Shown: in pieces, positions 13,688 through 26,651 of the stretch
How the letters are laid out: each line of letters begins with the position of its first letter
Position numbering within the stretch: position 1 is the first letter of the stretch
NCBI GenBank assembly: GCA_035582835.1
Contig: JAYKAV010002932.1
Location: forward strand, 2,287,977 to 2,351,976
Direction of reading: 5' to 3'
Length of the DNA stretch: 64,000 nucleotides
Source: Phoebastria nigripes
Lineage: Eukaryota > Chordata > Aves > Procellariiformes > Diomedeidae
The notes under the pieces: model-generated
Databases searched by the model: none
Told to the model about the DNA's origin: nothing
The model's input: only the letters and a program-made list of their open reading frames with translations
Made by a program: the position numbers and the translations under genes

Positions 13688-14390
13688 GGCAAACCAGCCT
13701 TTACAAATTGAAGAGTAATCCCAGACTGCTATTTTACTACTATTTTCATGTTATCTCTGCCTGGATTAAGAACAAAACTTTGTAATATAGGGCTGCTCTG
13801 AAGTTTTATTAACCAGTTTCTTAGTTTGAAATTAATCTGTTCAGGAAGGAATGTAAATCATCTGAGGTGAAAGAAAATTGATTTTTACAACACCTTTCAC
13901 TTGTTGCACTCTAGTAGTATTAGCTTCATTAGACTCTCAAGAGTGTTTATAGGTATTATAAAACGTTTAAGACTTGATATATTGAGGTACTTGAATGGGT
14001 TTCAGGCATTAGAGAATTATATTGAGATTATATTGTTATCAATCTAATATTTGGCACATTGGTAAGGAAATGTATGCTTTACTCTCATTATAGCCATAAA
14101 TAGAACTTTTTTGTCTGACACTAGAGAAGAACTCATACGCGTGGTGAGAAACCCAAAGACTTTGAAACAATGCTGTAACATTAAAGCTAAAATTTGTATA
14201 AATAGCAGTTTCACAAATATATTGGAAGTCACAAAAAGCATTCAAAATTGTGCAAGAATTCATAAACACTGTAGTTCGGTGGGCATTTTGCTTCTCTGTT
14301 CCAGCTATCAGTCAAAGTTACCAGCCATTGCAGAAAATCCCCAAGAAATGGGATATTAGAAGTATTTCTTCCTTGCAGTGCATGTATAAT

Positions 14391-14477
14391 TATACTAATA
14401 TATAATAATATATATGTAATTATATATATGTAATTATATATATTTTATATATAATTATATATATATAATATATAATA
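14391..14477. repeat. AT-rich microsatellite
   Basis: Imperfect TA/TATAATTA repeats almost free of G and C. The block ends directly at the 5' truncation point of the CR1 element that follows, so it either marks the insertion site or expanded after insertion. Confidence 0.9.
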
Positions 14478-15019
14478 CTTGCCCCTGTACTCGGCCCTGG
14501 TGAGGCCGCACCTCCAATACTGTGTTCAGTTTTGGGCCCCTCACTACAAGAAGGACATTGAGGTGCTGGAGCGTGTCCAGAGAAGGGCAANGAAGCTGGT
14601 GAAGGGTCTGGAGANCAAGTCNTNTGAGGAGCGGCTGAGGGAACTGGGGTTGTTTAGCCTGGAGAAGAGGAGGCTGAGGGGAGACCTTATCGCGCTCTAC
14701 AACTCCCTGAAAGGAGGTTGCAGCGAGGTGGGTGTTGGTCTCTTCTGCCAAGCAACTAGCGATAGGACGAGAGGAAATGGCCTCAAGTTGCGCCAGGGGA
14801 GGTTTAGATTGGACATTAGGAAAAATTTCTTTACTGAAAGAGTGGTTAAGCATTGGAACAGGCTGCCCAGGGAAGTGGTGGAGTCACCATCCCTGGAAGT
14901 ATTTAAAAGACGTGTAGATGAGGCGCTTAGGGACATGGTTTAGTGGGCATGGTGGTGTTGGGTTGACGGTTGGACTTGATGATCTTAGAGGTCTTTTCCA
15001 ACTTTTATGATTCTATGAA
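14478..15019 (+). mobile_element. CR1 LINE, 5'-truncated, relatively young
   Basis: Contains the C-terminal part of CR1 ORF2 in one open frame, then a short 3'UTR (14944-15019). The 3'UTR has the hallmark GGACTTGATGATCTTAGAGG, TTTTCCAAC and a terminal ATGATTCTATGAAT. The element lacks the 5'UTR, ORF1 and nearly all of the endonuclease and reverse transcriptase, so it cannot move by itself. 5' truncation arises from incomplete target-primed reverse transcription. The clean terminal motif and the surviving frame suggest a recent insertion compared with the other CR1 copies here. Four Ns at 14591-14624 probably reflect confusion with other genomic copies. The exact subfamily was not determined. 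Confidence 0.95.
14479..14943 (+). pseudogene. CR1 ORF2 (reverse transcriptase) C-terminal fragment
   Basis: 154 codons remain open to a TAG stop at 14941. The translation has the familiar CR1 tail order: [13 protein letters not shown] near residue 7, LERVQRRA near 30, [16 protein letters not shown] near 51, then [18 protein letters not shown] near 94 and a final [18 protein letters not shown] block. These lie after the catalytic reverse transcriptase motifs, which are missing, so the fragment has no polymerase activity. The open frame begins at a TTG at the truncation point, not at a natural start. It is scored as a pseudogene because it is only the end of ORF2 and has no promoter. Confidence 0.92.
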
Positions 15020-18000
15020 TATAATATACATGCTAACATGGCAAAGTACTTTGCCATGAAATAAAAGGACAACGTAGAGAATACAAAAAATACTGAGAAA
15101 TCAAATCCCAAGACATATTATACAGTTCACTTTTAAGTTATATGTCTTAAAAATATTTAAAAAAACCCCACATAGTATGTAGGAGCATAGTTTACTCTTC
15201 TGTAGATGCTATCTAGCTGGTTTTGTTGTTGCCATCCTACATTTATTTTAGCAATGAAGATTTTAAAGATTTTTACTGTAGCCTTTTGATTTTGTAGCTA
15301 TTTCTAATATTTTGGACCTATTAAACTGGATTTTCTAGTTTAAATGTGTCTGACAGTATGATAAATAGAATATTGCAGGCAGTTCCTTAAATTTTTTGTC
15401 TTTGGCTTTGATCGCAGAGAATTACAACTTTTTATCAAGTTGAAGTGTTTCGTTTTCAGTTTATTTAGCAGTGTAATGTCAGATGACCTGACTCTACCAA
15501 CCATATTCTCATTTAATGGTGACTTACTACACAAGTGGCGTATTTTTGTTTCATTGGAAGTACTCATTGAGTACGTTCTGTAGAGTCTGTGTATTTTTCT
15601 GCAAGCTTTAGCTGTTATTTGCAAAAGAAGTCTGTCTCAGTGAGGATGATGGTGAAATACTTCTTGAAGGCCTGAATGAAGGTGCTTGTCATTCAGTAAT
15701 AGTAGAGGCATGGTAAAAAAAAAAAGAAGAAATCTCTGTTTTTCAAAGATCAGGTAGTGAACTTACCTTTAGATTATTATTTTGTTTCCCAGAGGCATCA
15801 ATTAGAGATACCTTTAAGCTCAAAGAAATCAGTGTTACTTATTTCTGGAGCAGAGATCCTGTCTTACTTGCCATCTCTCAGCTCCCACCAGTGTTCACAT
15901 TCTACTTAAAAATTCCGTTTCCATAGCTTTAGGTTGTTTGGAGTGTGCTTCTGCCACACATTTCTTTCCAGGTATATTAAATAAGGTATATTTACATTGC
16001 GTAACTAAATGCTGTCTCTTATAATGCCATGTCTCTAAGCAATTATAAGTGAGACTTAGAAATGTCTCCTACCTAGCTAGATTTTTAAAATTCCTATATT
16101 GTTTGAAAAACAGAGCATTTTGGAATAAGCTGCCGCTGATGTCCTGGATTGAAACTTTCCAAGTTTTGGTTTGGTTGCTTCAGTCTTCTCTCCTGTAACT
16201 CCAGACATACTGGGACCACAGGAGTTACTCCCNGAGCACTCAGCAGAAGTCCATGCAGATGTCTTTTGATAAGTGCAAAACAGCTCCAGATAATTTGTTT
16301 TCTTTTACATTTCTTATACAAAGGAAAAATTGTAAAATAAAATGCAGATATAAGAAAATATAATTCAAAGTTACCACTCTTACTTACAAATACATAATAT
16401 ACACGGACTGTAACAGAAGTTACTGTTTTATCTGTCAGTGTTGCATAATGGTTTTCTTTCCAAACAGGTCTGAATTACTTGCGCAGTTTGTGTATTAAAA
16501 GTATTTTTAATATGTTTTCATTTTTTAAAATTTAATGGGAAAAATATTTTGATATTGGTATGGAACAGTAGTCTTGATTTGTAAACAGTCCTAGCAGTTT
16601 TACTTTATGGAAAAAACATTCAAGGATAGCAGTACAGTGCAATTTATTACTGTGTGTTCTAGGCTTTAGAAAAACAACAGTTTTTAAATATAATTATAGT
16701 AGTTTTCTCTTAGACAATATAGTAAATGCATGCTTTCCTAAAGCCAGTTGACTAATGGAAAAAATGTAATAGTATCTTTTAAAACTTGCGTTAGGTTTCT
16801 TGGTTTTGAGGTTTTGCCTCATGTACAGCATTTATGATCTTAGAGCATTGCTAATCTGTTCTGCCAAATGAAGTTAAGTTTTGAAAATATTTCCAGAATG
16901 CTTCTATATAGTGAAAATCCTCACTTAATATGTTCTTAGTAAAGTTGTATGTGAGACAGCTAATTCTGTGTAAATTGTTGCTCCTATATTGGTATGGTAG
17001 GGGAGTAGCTCAGAAATGAGTTTTCAGTCATTCCCCACCTGTACCAACAGCTAATGCTGCTAATGTTCACTGGTAGCCTGCCAGTGTGTGAGAAACAGAT
17101 GCCGCTCTAATTAATAGTCAAAATTAATACCCTTCGTGAATGAAAATGATTGAGGGAAGGCAGTATAAACAAGTTAATTTTCTCTCAGTTTTCAGAAATT
17201 TGATTTATTTTTTCTTCTTATGTCTCCACTGCTGTTTACCTTAAGTGTTATCTTTATGGGTCTGGAGAGTAGACATGCAAAACTCTTTTAGATTACATCA
17301 GTACACTATCCTGTAATCAGCAGAAATGAAGTTTATTTGAAGAATACAGGCTAATGTGTTGATTATTCAGGTTTCTAACCAAAGATATGTATTCACTTCA
17401 TGAAGAAGTAGGGTTTTTTTTAACTCTTCACAAGTAGCAAGTAAGAAAATCTGAGATCAATTTTTCTTCAGTATTGCTTGTTTTCATTTCAAAATCGTGT
17501 AATCTTAATATATAACTTATAATCACTTGGGCACAGGCTTTCTGAACTCTTATTTGAAAAACGAGGACATATTTTAGTTGTTGTTTTCATATCATTTCAT
17601 ATGCCTTTATTCACCTCTGACACTTGTTAGTGGAGCGCTACTATTTTTCTTATGCTTGAATAATAGCACATCATCTCTGTTTTGCTTCAGTGTGCCAAGG
17701 AAAATGTGCAAAGATGAAGCACGTTGCTGTCATACCATTAAAAGGATATTTTGATTCCAAGGAAGTACAAGCAGTGCGTTCCTTTTGCAATAAAAATGCT
17801 AGCTTGATTAAAAAAATGTTTCCTACAAAGAAACAGCTAATTACATTGATAGCACATTAACAGAATATGTAACGTGAGTAAAGATGCAACAATAAATCAA
17901 ATAAAGTAATTATATAAATTGAAGCATCTTTGAAAAGTAGGACAACAAGTTGTCTGAGTGTGTTATTTATTTAATACCAACTTAATATCACAAGAGCAAA

Positions 18001-20282
18001 CAGTAAGACAGGTAAAGTACATCAAAATATTAATTATATGCATTCATGCTATAGCTTATAATAAATGCTTACTTACTGCTTCTCTTCAAGGGAATTGCTG
18101 ATAGAAGTTAAAGCATAATATCTTGAATTATTCACAAGTATCTGAATTATGATGGGTAGATCTAAGTGATACCCAGAAGAGCTTTGATATTCAAACAGGA
18201 CAAAGACAGCACAAAGACGTTTTATCAATTCTCTAAAAGTTGTGGATATGAGATTTGAATCTTTCCTTCCTGCACACATTTTTGAAGCTACAAACTATTG
18301 TGCTGTAGTTTTGAGAAAAGAACATAGTTGTGTTTTGNTTTAGTAGGCTAGATCTTTAACCTGTTTTAAAATTAAATTCAAAAGGAATTGTAAAGCATTT
18401 CCAAAATGTTTTACAAGGGGAGATTAAAAAAAAAAAAGGATGAATATAAATGTTGCCATGATTCCTTTAGACAAATCATTATCCAACAGCAACCAGTATC
18501 TGATGCTTTCAAGGTGATTGGTTTCAGTAACAAGATATTGAGCCATTTTTAATTTGACTTGGTAAAATTTCATTTAAGCAAGCAGTTATCTCATAGTCCT
18601 TCTAACAATTTCTCTTAACTCCTATAAAAGATGAAGACATATTACACTGCATCCAGGCAGAATTTGGTTATTCCACAGAAGATTAGGTGACTTAAGCTGT
18701 GATTTGCTGCTTTTAGTAGTGTAATTTTTGATGAGTTGTAAATTAGAGTAATAATTTAACCGTTACAGTTGGCAAACACTGTAAGGCACTTGGTAACTCA
18801 GCTGGAAGTTGTGGCAGTTACACAGTAAAGAGCAGCTCCTGATCCATTCACTTGCATGGCTATCAGCGCGGGCTTCTGTTCTTTCTGCCCGTTCCCGTAG
18901 GAGCGGGTCAGTAGCTGGAGCAAGGGCACGTTCCCAGCACCGTTGGGTTAATTGTTCTTAGGTCCAGAAACCAAAGAACAGCAGAGCAGCTTTTCAGGTG
19001 TATAAATTAGTTTTGAGAAGATTCTGTCTTCTAAAAGTTACTAATACTGGAGAGTGCATTAAAACAGCAATAATTTTGGCAATAAGGATTATTCAGCTAC
19101 TCTTGTTTTGAAGCAGCGTGGAGGGCAATTTTGACAAGCATGCATTTTTAGAATTGTTTTAACAACTTATCCTCAATTTGAGCTCACATTACAGCACTTG
19201 TATATCTGCTCTAACTAAAGAAAGATACTGTTCTGTTGCTTGGCATTGGAGGTGATCTTTTTCTAAGGCTCGATCAAGAAATCTGCGAAGAAGAAAATTT
19301 ATTTTTTTTATGGGAGTAGAGAAGCTATTGCTTCATTTATATATTTATTTTGAGAAGNGAATGCTGATTTTGAGTGAAATTCCTGAGAAATGTGGCTTTG
19401 GCCAAGGAGGAAATAAGAATGGACGGTAGTTTATGCTGTAGTAATCATATTTGTATCACAGATCTTGAGATTCAGGCTGCGTCCTTATTCCCTCCCCATA
19501 TTGAAAATAGTTACATTTTCATTGTAACTACATATTGTATAAATCAAATTCCACTGTGCCACGATCATTTGCATCTTGTGTCCAACAAAACCTCTGATCC
19601 TGAACTACATGGGCAGGTGGATGGAGTCAGACTTCCCAGCTGAATCTGTGTACAGTTCAGGGCAGGTATAGCAGCACGTGGGTTGCAGATTGCGTATTGC
19701 AGGATTGGAGCTCAAGCGTCTATCCTGTATTTTATGATGCTACAAATATAATTTGACTTCTTGTAGTGCTGGCTGTCTTGGTGCATATGGAATGTAAATG
19801 AAGCAAAGAGATGGGATTAAATGTGTAAATTTGGAATTGTTTTGGAAGGCAGTTCTGCTGGAAAACTTGCAAATATACAGGGAAAATGATAAAGTGTTAA
19901 TAACAGGAATTATGTGAGGTTGCAGTATAAAGAATCATTGCACAAGGTGAGACTTGTCATTTTCAAAGGTAATACGGGGAGTAGGAAAAGAAATGGAGTA
20001 ATTTACATATGAAAGGCAATGAAATGGGATGAATCAAAGTATGACTAACAAAGCGATTTAGTGAGATGTTAAGTTGGATGCAATGTGATTTTAAAAGAAG
20101 GGGGTAGATTTAGCTCAAAGCATTTAGTTCAAATTTAGATTTAGTTCAAAGCAAAATACAAAATAAGCAAAAGATTCTAAGTGGAGGTAATGTTTAGTAA
20201 CAATATTTTCAGTGTAAAAACTATTGGGCATTTAATGATAATTTATTTAATTTTAAACCACCTTCTACATACATAAACATTC

Positions 20283-20289
<7 letters not shown>

Positions 20290-20314
<25 letters not shown>
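20290..20314. repeat. Poly(A) run, 25 nt
   Basis: Uninterrupted A run. No CR1, SINE or retrocopy body was recognised upstream of it. Confidence 0.95.
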
Positions 20315-22532
20315 GGGAACAAGTTGCCAGGTTGTTGTAATGTAAAATAAACATTGAAAGGGAAAAAATAAAGGGGCCATGACTTTACAGTGTCACTGTA
20401 AAATAAACAATGAATATTTTACTGTGATTAAGCAATGTTGGATAAAATAAAAGATGAGTAAGACTGAGAGATAAAAAATTAAAAGAAAGTGTAAATACCA
20501 CCTAGAAGCTAGAACCTTGTTCTATATGATGGGCAGAAAATTACAATAGTCTGGAGTTTATGAAAGGATATTAGCAATTGCCACTTGTTGGTGACCTAAT
20601 ATGGGACTAGTTAGATCACTGGTTAAATACAATGTTTGAGTAATATGTATCAAGGTTTTAGATCCTTTCCAGCGATTTTAGCTTTCACAGCTGACATGCT
20701 AAACATGTGCCATAAATTATCTGAAATTTGGGCAAATTCTTAAATGGTTTAAAGTAGTGGATTTCTGGCTCAGGATTTGGCCCTGTGAAAACAAAAGGTA
20801 TACCTTATTTGTTGTATTCCTATGTCTGATTAGCAAGGCAAAACCTGCATACACAGCGTACCTATATTGTAATAAAATATGTGTACTTCTTTACCAATAT
20901 CTAAATATAGAATAAGATTTTATTTTCTCATTCCATTGTTTCCCTCACTAAATGGGAAATACTGTTGTTTATTTAAAAAAAAGAAAAAATACTGATTCCT
21001 TTTTAGATTAGAAAAATATTCAAAATGAGCTCTGCACTACGGATTTGTATGCTGAGCCTGCCAGACTGTGAATCTTCATTATTACTGAGCTTTATCCTTG
21101 AGTACATAGCTTGCAATTCAGTTTGAATATTAAGTGTCAGGCTCAAATGCACTGGTGAGAGATTTGCAGCAGCCAGCAGGTTCCTGTTCCAACCTTAGAA
21201 GCCTTTGACCTCTCTCTTCATTGATAAGTGGTCTTATTTCACATGTGTCAGCTTACTGGTGTGAAGCTCCTGATGCTGTGAGTGATGGAGAAGGTACCAT
21301 TACCTGCAGTTTGTGATTGTCGTAGTACACTAGGGAAGGTTACAGAGGAAGAAAAAGATGTGGGGAACTGGTCATTCAGAAATGTGGAGGAAAATGTGTG
21401 ATGCTTACAAATCCGGTTCTTTTTCTACTTGGATATAGCACACCTAGAAAGAACTGTAGTTAAAAACCCCCTTTTTTTGTTTGCAAATTGCAAATCTGGG
21501 ACAAATGGTTCAGCAGAGATGTATTCTGTGTGCCTGGGCTATAGGTTGCATCATTTATACTTGTGCTTTTTGGTCCTTTTTACTCCCATGAAAATCAAAA
21601 TTTGATTAGCATAGGCAGAAATGTTTTGTAGGGTGTGTTGCTCTTCGGGAAAATCTACTGCTTTTCCTTGACACAGCTATGCTTCCTACTTTCTTTTCTT
21701 CTGATCAGAGGTGAGCATTTGAACTACGGTGTGGGATCCGCATAGACTTTCTCTGTACTATGACTCTACATTTTGCAGTCATAATCAATTATACACAGCT
21801 GGAAACAACAACAACAATAATTCTTTTGAAAAGAGACCCAGCCCAAGGTTCTCCTGTCTGATGTAAAATAAACACTAACTTCTTTTTTAAAATCAGTTGT
21901 AGTCATTATACCTAGCAGGAGTAAATCTACAAACCTGGAAGGTTTATATTATTTTACTGTTTGCTTCTTTTTCATACTGAAATCTTATTTCTTCGGAAAC
22001 AGTAAGAATACTTTTGATAAAATTGGTAAAGGTACCTCATGTGCAAAGATAGAGATAACTTTTGCACTCTCTATAGAAATAGGCTTGTGGTGGGTCCCAC
22101 GAACTGTATCTGGGATCCAGCATGGTTTATGTGGCATTTGGTGGGAACGCTGGACCCTTTCAAGACCTGATAACCTTACAAAAGCCAGTTTTCCTGAAGA
22201 TTGGCAACTTGTTAGCTAACCCATCCCACCCCCTCTCCGTCCAGCGTGTCAAAGGATGCTTGTGTTTTCCCTGGTGATAAAAATTTCTTTGGATCAGAAA
22301 ATGTGGAGTGTCTACCCACATTAGATTTTTGTCCACAAGAAACATGCTTCAGTCAGTGGAATATGCTGTACCCTCTAACTATAGTTTTTCTGTTAGGGCT
22401 CATAACTACTGCATGCTACAGCATTGCTCTCTCTGTGTTGCATTTTCCTGATCATGGTAATAGGTGCAGCCTAGAGTTGAGCTGTTTCTGTAACAATAAT
22501 CATGTTGTAAATCACAAAGCTATTGGATAAAC

Positions 22533-22536
<4 letters not shown>

Positions 22537-22586
<50 letters not shown>
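22537..22586. repeat. Poly(T) run, 50 nt
   Basis: The longest homopolymer in the window. The minus-strand sequence next to the A tract shows no AATAAA-type signal close by, so there is no support for a retrocopy. Confidence 0.95.
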
Positions 22587-22592
<6 letters not shown>

Positions 22593-24825
22593 GGCAACTT
22601 TACTTTCCCTTGTTATGGTCATTAATTTCAGGTGGTATTTATTAACATCTAAAACTCTTAAGCAATGTCAAAGTTTTCATTAAAAAAGAAGAAAAAAAAT
22701 AGGCAAATTTACCATTCTTTTCTCTACATCTGTAATTTCTTTCAAAACTGCATAGCTTATACAGGCATGATTCATTTCTTGACCTATGATAGAGAGAGAA
22801 CCATTAGTTTAAAAATGCAAAATGTAAAAACCCTATTCTGAAAGTATAATGTTCCTGCTTTTTAGTCTTTGTCAGTATCAGGGTATTCAGTGCTAAAAGC
22901 TCACCATTGGAATTGATAGAAGGACTTCTCTACACTTGCAGTTGATAACAATTAAGCCTTTTTCAAATTACTTGGTTGTTTTTGCATCTTCTTCGAATGC
23001 CGTGTTCACTTGAATTTGTGATAAATGATCTTCTGGTCTAGCGGGCACATGAGTTTATTACCATGGTTAAGCAGATGAGTAATCTTACTTATGGAATGGA
23101 ATTGTTCTACCTGCTCAAGAGCTTTGGTGGAACAGCCTCTATTGCAAGAGAGTGAGGAGAAAAGAAAAAATTTTGAAGAAAAGTTCTAAAACTATTATTT
23201 GTTAAATAGTAGTAATTGAGAAACTTGGTGCCTGGGACTTTGCCACTTTCCTGCACTGACTGGGGAACTGGTTTTCCCCAGGCTCATGCATTTGTAGCAA
23301 GCTGTCTTTGCAGCCAGAGTTTTGAAAGATCCTTTTTTTTAAGGGACCTTTAAAAAGCTGTTCAAGAACTTAACACTAATAAAACAGTCAATACATAAAG
23401 TAGAGGGGTGGGTTGTTTTGGGGGTTTTTTGGGTGTTTTTTTTTTTCTTTTTTGGAACTGCTTTTGAAAATATTTTCAAAGAAACAAACCAATTTTTATT
23501 ACTTTCTCAGTGTATGTAACTTTTTCATTAATCTTGAATAATTTACAAAGTTTATTTTTCATTCTTTCATACAGAGGTAGTTTTTACCTGTGTGTTTTAT
23601 GCATCAGGAATAGATAAACATGTGGCTATATTTTTGGTGTAGCAGCCTTATGTTATCAAGAGCGCTTTTAGGTAGTCACATAAACATAATTCTCCCCATT
23701 CTGTTTTTACTGTACCCATCTCTCTCCATTCTCTGTCCAGACTATGGCTGGTAAAAAAAAAAAAAAATCATTGAAAGGATCTTTGAGATCTTTGAATGTC
23801 ACTGCCAGTATTACAGATTTTTTTCCCTTTTTGAGCTGTGAGCTCTGGAAGTCTGGTATGTGCAATAATGTAATACATTTAATGATATTGCTCAGTCTTT
23901 GTACTTTGGGCAGTTTGATCAGTGTTATTGCAGGTGAAGATACACATTTTAACATTGTTTGTAGTGGCATGAAATGAGAGTAAGAGGTGTTCCAAGAAAG
24001 CAGTAGAGATAATTGATATTAGGTCATGATAAAACCTGTGGTCATTAATTACAAAGAAATATTTTGACAGCAAATAGTGGTGTTTGTAATTACAGTAGTA
24101 GTACTCTAATATGAGGAGAGGCTTGGTAGTCTGGCAAAGTGCTGACAGTTTGATGACTTCTCTCGAAAGCTTGAAAGCACTGAAGACTTTACTCATGCAC
24201 ACATCACAATAATTGATGTAAGGCATTTTTGGTGCGTAGCACTGTAAAAATATAATTTGACTAGGCTTTTTTTTTTTTTGAACTCTTTAAACCTAATTTG
24301 AGATAAAGAAGTAGAAACATCACTAAAAACCACTAAGGCCGGAATGAATCTCTGTAATATGTAGGCTTGGAAAGGAGGGGAATTACATGAAAAGACCACA
24401 AATTTTTCAGGTTAAACCCTCTAAAATTGTATTTCTTTTTTGAGAATTTCACTAGTAATTTGTGTGAAAGAGAATTGACTTTTGTTCCCGTGCAGAGGCG
24501 GTTGCCTNTGGAGGACAGGCAGTCTCCACTTAGCATGAGTTGTGTGCAATCTGTAAAAAATGCCAGTCATATTCTTAGCATCACCACCATTTAGGCAGTA
24601 AGATATTTTGATTATTAACTTGGGCTTTTTTTATAATTTTGTGAGAGGCTGAGGTTGTTCCTAAAGGACTATTTAGTATGTTGTAGAAAACAGTTTAAAT
24701 TTTATTTCTTTATTGAGCAAGTGTTGAATTATGAAACAGAAAACTAAAATATTGGTAGGAATATAATCAGTGAAGTACTTCACAGTGCTTTTTTTTTTCC
24801 CCTCCTCTTACTTTTTCTCCCACAG

Positions 24826-24950
24826 TCCAGTTGATGTCTTCATGTATTGTTGGGACATTAATCTTGATAATGGCAATGGAATGCTATGTATTTTTGAAAA
24901 ATGGATCTGAAATGAAACACCCAGTGAAGAAGTCAGTAGTGAGGTTTTGA
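24826..24950 (+). other. Possible terminal exon with a membrane segment (weak)
   Basis: A very strong acceptor precedes this: a T/C tract from about 24789, nearly free of purines, ending in CTCCCACAG at 24825. One frame (from 24828) stays open for 40 codons to a TGA at 24948. It encodes a hydrophobic stretch (CIVGTLILIMAMECYVFL) followed by a lysine-rich tail, the layout of a small membrane-protein C-terminus. No family is recognised and no upstream partner exon is identified. Chance is a serious alternative. Confidence 0.15.
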
Positions 24951-26512
24951 TGCCATTTGCTTTATCAGCCATGTCTACATCCAGATTTCCTACCTTACTG
25001 TAATTTCCATTTGTCCTTTCCCAATATTTCTTTCACTTTCATAATGTGTTTACTGTTATACTTAATATTACAGTTCTTATGCTGAAAATATTTAAACATC
25101 TGCATGGCCTCAGTCACAGGAATAATCATTTTGAACTCAGTGGCTTACNTTATATTTGAAAAAGTAGGTATTTTTGTAAAAGTTCTGGCAATGTCAGTCA
25201 TCATCTCGGGGTAGGGGGATATACTGTGCAGATGATGCTTTTATCTCAAACGAGATATGGAAATAGAAGCAAAGATAGTTTGAAGATATCACAGTCTCGT
25301 TCTGTATTGCAGCCTGTAGAATGCTGCTGTACTGTAGGGCTCAGAGGAGGCACAAAGAACTTTTTTCACAGCATGTACAATATTTTTTAAATAATATTTT
25401 AACAGATCCGTGGCATTTTTACCTCTGTAATACAAGGCAGTTATGAATGTGGTGGTCATTACAATCTCCGTTGCACAGATGAGAAACTGTGTATGTTTCA
25501 GTTAATATGTTGAAGTTCTTATCTGTTACTGGTCTCTTGTCATCACATTGCACGGAATACTTACTAAGGGGCATAGCCCTGAAGATAGGAAAGTTATACT
25601 ACAGAATGGTTTGCCAAAGGTCCAGGACAGAGCTGAAATCAGTTTTGTTCCCACCTTTCAGCTGTGTCCCCTCATTTACAGATACAAGCATACAGAATAG
25701 AGTATCAACCAACAAATATAATGCAGAGCACTAACATTTGGCCTTAATATTTCACATAAGTTCTTATGCCAAGAACAGCTATTCAGTTTCAAAGGCCATT
25801 TGGAAAAATCCCTACTCACATTCACCAAATCTCAGTATTTGTCCTCCTATCCCAAAGAAAACTTCCATGATTCCTGCATGCAAAAATATGCTCTCTGTAC
25901 TCNTTGGATTCCAACTGTGCTGGATGCCATTTTACTTTTGAGACAAAAATTTACTTAATTTTGACAGATCAAACACTGAAACCTCATAGAAAATTATTTT
26001 CACAGGGNTTTACAGTATTCTTCATTTTACAGTGAGTATGTCCAGAATATTATTCTTTGCAGTGAATACTCTATATCCTATATGCGCNTTCTTGACTGTA
26101 CTTTTGGTGTAGTTGGTTGTACTTTTCCCTTCTACATAAAGCTTTACTCTTTATGTTCTATCAAATGTTTTTCTACTCCTTGAGTTTCTTCTGTATCTAC
26201 TTCACAGAGTACAGTCTGTGCTTAGTGCTTCATTCTTCCTAAGATTCTTGTCCTTTAGAAAATTGACTTAGGGCACCTTGCTTCCATCCTGCTCTTGTCA
26301 CACAGACAACATTCCCTGGCGACACTGGGCCATCTTTCCATCACAGGACTCCCAGCAGCAGCACTCCTAAGAGGAAAAGTGAATCAATGAGAATCTTAAT
26401 ACAAATCTATCGTGAGGCTGGTGATTGTGATTGCATTGATTGCCAGGTTTAAGCACCGTGATTTCAAATGTAGATGTCCCTAGGGCCTGGTGTCAGCTGG
26501 CTGCTCCTGAAG

Positions 26513-26517
26513 AGAAG
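26513..26517. repeat. Left target-site duplication of LTR
   Basis: AGAAG immediately before the TG of the LTR, repeated exactly after its terminal CA at 27114-27118. Confidence 0.85.
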
Positions 26518-26645
26518 TGTTGTAGTTTAACCCCAGCTGGCAACTAAGCCCCACACAGCCGCTCACTCACTCCCCCCGCGGTGGGGATGGGGGAGAGAAT
26601 TGGAAGGGTAGAAGTGAGAAAACTCGTGGGCTGAGATAAAGACAG

Positions 26646-26651
26646 TTTAAT
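26646..26651 (-). terminator. LTR polyadenylation signal (ATTAAA)
   Basis: ATTAAA on the minus strand, about 180 bp downstream of the TATA box, as expected for the R region. The same signal is kept in the related LTR at 39055-39060. Confidence 0.6.

Larger units (their letters stand above)
7076..14390. other. Non-coding stretch, no gene recognised
   Basis: Mostly AT-rich unique DNA. A GC-richer patch at about 9480-9800 includes a segment (about 9735-9790) loosely resembling the conserved core of MIR-type SINEs, too weak to annotate. A possible 45-nt exon at 11781-11825 is listed as a finding. Simple repeats include a TTGC tetranucleotide run at 11841-11875. The interval 13617-13687 carries eight ambiguous bases. 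Confidence 0.6.
15020..26512. other. Non-coding stretch, no gene recognised
   Basis: AT-rich unique DNA. Notable contents are a CpG-richer patch near 18860-18960 with an 8-bp imperfect hairpin, a possible conserved block at 17690-17950, poly(A) at 20290-20314, a 50-nt poly(T) at 22537-22586, and a candidate terminal exon at 24826-24950. No gene family could be recognised in any frame. About 16120-16180 loosely resembles a very old CR1 tail but is too weak to call. Confidence 0.55.

Noticed and set aside
18073..18279. Minus-strand ORF ending at a donor-like GTAAGT as an exon
   Set aside because: The upstream acceptor is poor and the stop codon overlaps the donor. No family is recognised.
25460..25500. 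MIR-like GCACAGATGAGAAACTG
   Set aside because: The match is confined to about 35 bp and does not extend on either side.
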